Below the pieces are notes generated by a model. It was not told the origin of the DNA. It worked only from the letters and a program-made list of their open reading frames with translations, and ran no database searches. From assembly GCA_023411445.1 (NCBI GenBank), contig JAEYOT010000667.1, positions 1 through 7,873 of the forward strand: DNA of 7,873 nucleotides, given 5' to 3'. This document shows, one piece after another, positions 5,608-7,873 of the stretch. This stretch comes from Pseudomonadota bacterium. GTDB lineage: Bacteria > Myxococcota_A > Polyangia > Polyangiales > Polyangiaceae. The stretch's first letter is position 1. Each line of letters starts with the position of its first letter. Both the position numbers and the translations under genes were made by a program.

Positions 5608-7067
5608 CACAGCGCGTACAAGAACGCCTTGAGATCTCGCTTCTCGGCGCGTGTCAGTTGGGTGCCCAGCACCAGATTGAAGAACTCGATGGTGTCGTCG
5701 ATCGTGAGGAGCCGGCCATCGTGGAAGTAGGGCGGCGACTCCTTCAGGCCACGTAGCGTGAAGGTCTTGATGGGGCCTTCAGCGTCGGACAAGATGCCGT
5801 TGATCATCACGGGCTCGAAGAAACGCTCGAGCTGCAGGTCGTGCAGCGTGTTGTCGGTGTAGTGCGGGCCCGAGTGGCACTCTCCGCAACGCGCCTTGCC
5901 AAAGAACAGGTCCTGACCGCGGAGCTCGCGCGCCGTTGCCCGCTCTGGGATCAGCCGCCCGTCCGGGCCCAGCTTCGGCGCGGGTGGAAAATCCAGGATC
6001 TTCTGGAACTCTGCCATGTGGTGGACCTGGCTGCCGCGCTCGAGCGGGTTCAGGCCCTTCTTGGTGGCCAGTACGGGATCGCCGTCGAAGTAAGCGGCGC
6101 GCTGCTCGAACTCGGTGAAGTCCTCCACGCTCATCAAAGCGCGCTGGGAGCCGAACACCTGCTGCACGTTCACCCCGCGCAGCGAGACCGTGTCGATGCG
6201 GTTGCGGTGCTCCTGCGGGCGGATGTCGCCCACCAAGTGCGTCGCGCCGTTGGTGTGGCCGTTGACGTGGCAGTCCAGGCACGCCACCCCCAGGCTGGGG
6301 CGCTCCGAGCGACGATCGTCCGTCGGGTTGAACTGCTGCTGAGGAAATGGCGTGAGCAGGAGCCGGAGCCCGTCGAGCTGTTTGGGGTTCAGGATGCATT
6401 TGAACAGCTCGAAGTAGTTGTCGGTCGTCACCAGCTGTCCCTGCGATACGTCTCCGAGGTCGGGCCGCGTGGTCAGGAAGATGGCCGGCGGGAACTCCGG
6501 CAGCAGGTGCTCGGGGAGGTCGAAGTCCAGATCGAAACGGGCGAGGTTGCGACCGGTCTGCGCCAACACCTCTTCGATCGTCGATGAGGGGAACAGCATG
6601 CCGCCCTCGGGCTGTTTGGGGTGAGGCAGGGCGCGGAAGCCGCTCGGGAACAGACCCCGCCGCTTGATCTGTTGGGGGGTGAGGCTCGCCAGCTGCTCCC
6701 ACGTCATGCCCTCAGGCAGGCGCACGCGCACGCCCTCCTGTACGGGCTTGCCGCGCGTCATCTCGAGCGATGAGGGCTGGTCCGACAGATCGTAGCGCAG
6801 CTCCAGAAGCGCGAGCTGTCGCGCCATTGCCTCGCTCTTCTCGGCGATCTTGGCCTCCATGAGCGCCGGAAAGTCGACGTGCTGATCGCCGCCGCCGTTC
6901 AGGTCGCCGCACATTGCCGGCGGCAAGGGCGAGTTGGGAGGACCATCCGTTGGCCCCGTAGGTAGACCGTCGGGGAGCGCCTCCATCGAGGCGCCGGGTG
7001 CTTCTCTATCGTCGCCGCACGCGGCGGCACACGTGGCCAATAGCATCACTGAAACGAGTCGAGTCAT
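5607..7067 (-). CDS. Di-haem cytochrome c peroxidase/MauG-family lipoprotein (often labelled 'cytochrome B6')
   Basis: This is an exported, probably lipid-anchored di-haem c-type cytochrome of 486 residues. A short hydrophobic signal ends in AAAC with Cys17, followed by GDD and a Pro/Gly-rich linker. Two covalent haem sites are seen: CLDCH (C263, C266, H267) and CGECH (C394, C397, H398), 131 residues apart. The C-terminus has the peroxidase-family hallmark KTFTLRGLKESPPYFHDGRL and ends with DDTIEFFN and KAFLYAL. Classical peroxidases have the first haem near residue 50; here about 245 residues precede it. As I recall, this architecture (FDLDFDLPEHLLPEFPP, LTTRPDLGDVSQG, GDIRPQEHRNRIDT) belongs to a widespread family misnamed 'cytochrome B6'. 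It could reduce peroxide or act as an oxidase or electron carrier. ATG at 7067 has GGGAG at 7074-7078. It is directly coupled to the SemiSWEET gene by TGATG. The fold is sure, the reaction unknown. Confidence 0.92.
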   Translation of the reverse strand: MTRLVSVMLLATCAAACGDDREAPGASMEALPDGLPTGPTDGPPNSPLPPAMCGDLNGGGDQHVDFPALMEAKIAEKSEAMARQLALLELRYDLSDQPSSLEMTRGKPVQEGVRVRLPEGMTWEQLASLTPQQIKRRGLFPSGFRALPHPKQPEGGMLFPSSTIEEVLAQTGRNLARFDLDFDLPEHLLPEFPPAIFLTTRPDLGDVSQGQLVTTDNYFELFKCILNPKQLDGLRLLLTPFPQQQFNPTDDRRSERPSLGVACLDCHVNGHTNGATHLVGDIRPQEHRNRIDTVSLRGVNVQQVFGSQRALMSVEDFTEFEQRAAYFDGDPVLATKKGLNPLERGSQVHHMAEFQKILDFPPAPKLGPDGRLIPERATARELRGQDLFFGKARCGECHSGPHYTDNTLHDLQLERFFEPVMINGILSDAEGPIKTFTLRGLKESPPYFHDGRLLTIDDTIEFFNLVLGTQLTRAEKRDLKAFLYAL

Positions 7068-7130
7068 GCGCTACTCCCGTTTGGTGTCGCCTGCGCGACG
7101 CCCGCCGAGTGCAGCATCCGTTCCAGCGAG

Positions 7131-7628
7131 TCAGGTTGCGCCAGGGCGCAGCGCCGCGCGTTGCGCGAGGGAGCTCGGTTCAGAGGGCGCTCGAAACATT
7201 AGAACGAATGCGCCGGTGCGCTCCGCCCCTGTTGACCAATGCGCCTCACCACCCATGCCTTCGACCGCTGCCTTCACGGAGGCGAGTCGTCGCCACAATG
7301 AGCCAGTCCTGGCGCCAGCGTCGGAGAGCGCGCCTTCGGTCTCCACTTCGATCACGACGCCGCGCTCAATAGCCCGCCCACTCAAGAAGATGCGTCGCCC
7401 TGGAGTGAGCTCGCCCGCGCGCGCGATCAACGCGCCGACGGCAGACAGCAAGGTCGCCTCATCGGCAGGGACATGAACGGACTCGTCGACCTCGATGGTG
7501 ACGTCAGCGCCCGCCTCACGGAGGGCGCACGCTTGCGCGGCGCGCAGCAGCGCTGCGACGTTGACAGGGCGGAGGAAAGCGTGCGGACGTCGTTCAGCGG
7601 TTCTGGCGATGAGGTCGTGCTGCGCCAT
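7131..7628 (-). CDS. Small protein resembling a degenerate histidine-kinase ATPase (HATPase_c) domain
   Basis: This is a 165-residue soluble protein with no signal peptide or membrane helix. Its layout resembles the second half of a sensor kinase. After a ~20-residue lead there is PVNVAALLRAA (21-31), like the post-H-box helix, then a beta-strand VTIEVDESVHVPADEATLLSAVGALIARA where the N-box should lie (about 56-72). GVVIEVETEGA (90-100) stands in place of the DxGxG G1 box, and LASVKAAVEGMGGEAHWSTGAERTGAFVLMF (115-145) resembles the G2-to-C-terminal part. The ATP/Mg-binding Asn and the G1 DxG are missing, and there is no phospho-acceptor His domain, so kinase activity is unlikely. A regulatory, anti-sigma-like or scaffold role is conceivable. 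It leads the minus-strand unit, 63 nt before the di-haem gene, so it may regulate it. ATG at 7628 is chosen over GTG at 7634 for its ribosome site. The gene is probably real; the fold is a moderate guess. Confidence 0.62.
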   Translation of the reverse strand: MAQHDLIARTAERRPHAFLRPVNVAALLRAAQACALREAGADVTIEVDESVHVPADEATLLSAVGALIARAGELTPGRRIFLSGRAIERGVVIEVETEGALSDAGARTGSLWRRLASVKAAVEGMGGEAHWSTGAERTGAFVLMFRAPSEPSSLAQRAALRPGAT

Positions 7629-7637
7629 GATCACCTC
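7629..7637 (-). promoter_or_regulatory. Extended Shine-Dalgarno sequence
   Basis: Minus strand GAGGTGATC directly precedes the ATG at 7628. All nine bases are complementary to the usual 3' end of 16S rRNA, with GAGG spaced 5 nt from the start codon. This supports both the reality and the start of the ATPase-like gene. Confidence 0.7.
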
Positions 7638-7866
7638 GAGCTAGCGAGTGACGAAGTTCCGGCGCAGAGCGCCGAGTTTCCCACCCGCCGATTTATCTGA
7701 TTCCTCGCCCGAGGCGAGTCCGGAGTATTGCGGACAAGCGCGGTTCCGCGGGGTCGGGATCGCGCTCGGAGCTGAGGTCCGCAACGCGATCTTAGCGGCG
7801 GTGTGAATTTGTAGAGGGGTCCCTCCGTCGGAGGAGTTGCAAGACAACCAACGCCGGAGAAGCCCC
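7638..7866. promoter_or_regulatory. Divergent intergenic region with three inverted repeats
   Basis: About 229 nt hold no convincing gene and lie between the minus-strand unit and a plus-strand start at 7867. Three inverted repeats are seen: CTCGCC/GGCGAG around a 3-nt centre (7705-7719); GATCGCG (7758-7764) with CGCGATC (7785-7791); and CCTCCG/CGGAGG around one base (7822-7834). An AT-richer patch near 7690-7703 could be a minus-strand -10 region, but no clear -35/-10 pair stands out on either strand. A minus-strand open frame at 7641-7868 has no recognisable content and would erase the promoter space, so it is not called. Confidence 0.45.
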
Positions 7867-7873
7867 ATGAACA
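7867..7873 (+). CDS. Start of an unidentified plus-strand gene, cut by the window end
   Basis: ATG at 7867 is preceded by GGAG about 8 nt upstream (in CCGGAGAAGCCCC) and follows a non-coding region. Only two codons and one base are visible, so nothing can be said about the product. The divergent layout suggests shared control with the minus-strand operon. Confidence 0.4.

Noticed and set aside
5841..6587. A 248-codon plus-strand open frame
   Set aside because: It is the complement of the di-haem cytochrome coding region, which has two CxxCH sites. The plus-strand product has no recognisable motifs and is typical of GC-rich antisense frames.
7064..7199. Alternative-frame tail ending in ATGA overlap with the di-haem gene, suggesting a frameshift at the end of the ATPase-like gene
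   Set aside because: The frame is open only from a TAA near 7200, shows no convincing homology, and the annotated frame already reaches a natural C-terminal strand before its TGA at 7133-7131. It is kept only as a remote possibility.
7841..7860. Possible sigma-54 promoter on the minus strand (TGGTTGTCTTGCAA)
   Set aside because: The GG-to-GC spacing is 7 nt instead of the required 10, so it does not fit the -24/-12 consensus.
7641..7868. A 75-codon minus-strand open frame upstream of the ATPase-like gene
   Set aside because: There is no ribosome site within the window, no recognisable content, and it covers all the promoter space and inverted repeats. Its start would also fall on the likely plus-strand start at 7867.

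Overview
The window is GC-rich, densely coding chromosomal DNA. Two features suggest a myxobacterium-type (Deltaproteobacteria/Polyangia) genome: lipoproteins with long Gly/Ala/Ser linkers directly after the lipidated Cys, and strong G/C third-position bias. This is inferred from style; no marker gene proves it. There are no rRNA or tRNA genes, CRISPR arrays, transposases or phage genes that I can see.

The left part (about 58-2964, plus strand) is a surface-sugar cluster. It holds the C-terminal half of a GT-B type glycosyltransferase, UDP-galactopyranose mutase (glf), and a glycoside hydrolase family 1-like protein with both catalytic glutamates. The genes overlap (TGATG at 493-497; 38 nt at 1615-1652), as in a translationally coupled operon. 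The likely theme is galactofuranose supply and its use in an extracellular polysaccharide or lipopolysaccharide. The first 57 bases do not read as the rest of the glycosyltransferase and contain an in-frame stop, so that gene is either broken or cut by a contig artefact.

The right part (7628 down to 3011, minus strand) converges on the sugar cluster and looks like one transcription unit. In transcription order it encodes: a small protein resembling a degenerate histidine-kinase ATPase domain; a di-haem cytochrome c peroxidase-family lipoprotein; a SemiSWEET/PQ-loop three-helix membrane protein; a PQQ-dependent sugar (sorbosone/glucose-type) dehydrogenase lipoprotein; and a classical short-chain dehydrogenase. 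The middle three are coupled (TGATG at 5609-5605; 26 nt overlap at 5275-5300). A plausible but untested reading is an envelope sugar-oxidation module: sugar dehydrogenase as electron source, di-haem protein as electron acceptor or peroxide sink, SemiSWEET as sugar carrier.

The right end (7638-7866) is a non-coding, probably divergent promoter region with three short inverted repeats. A new plus-strand gene appears to start at 7867 and runs out of the window. The most interesting items are the coupled redox/sugar operon, the ATPase-like protein lacking its nucleotide-binding motifs, and the GH1-like protein that ends where related proteins, as I recall, continue into an RmlD-type domain.
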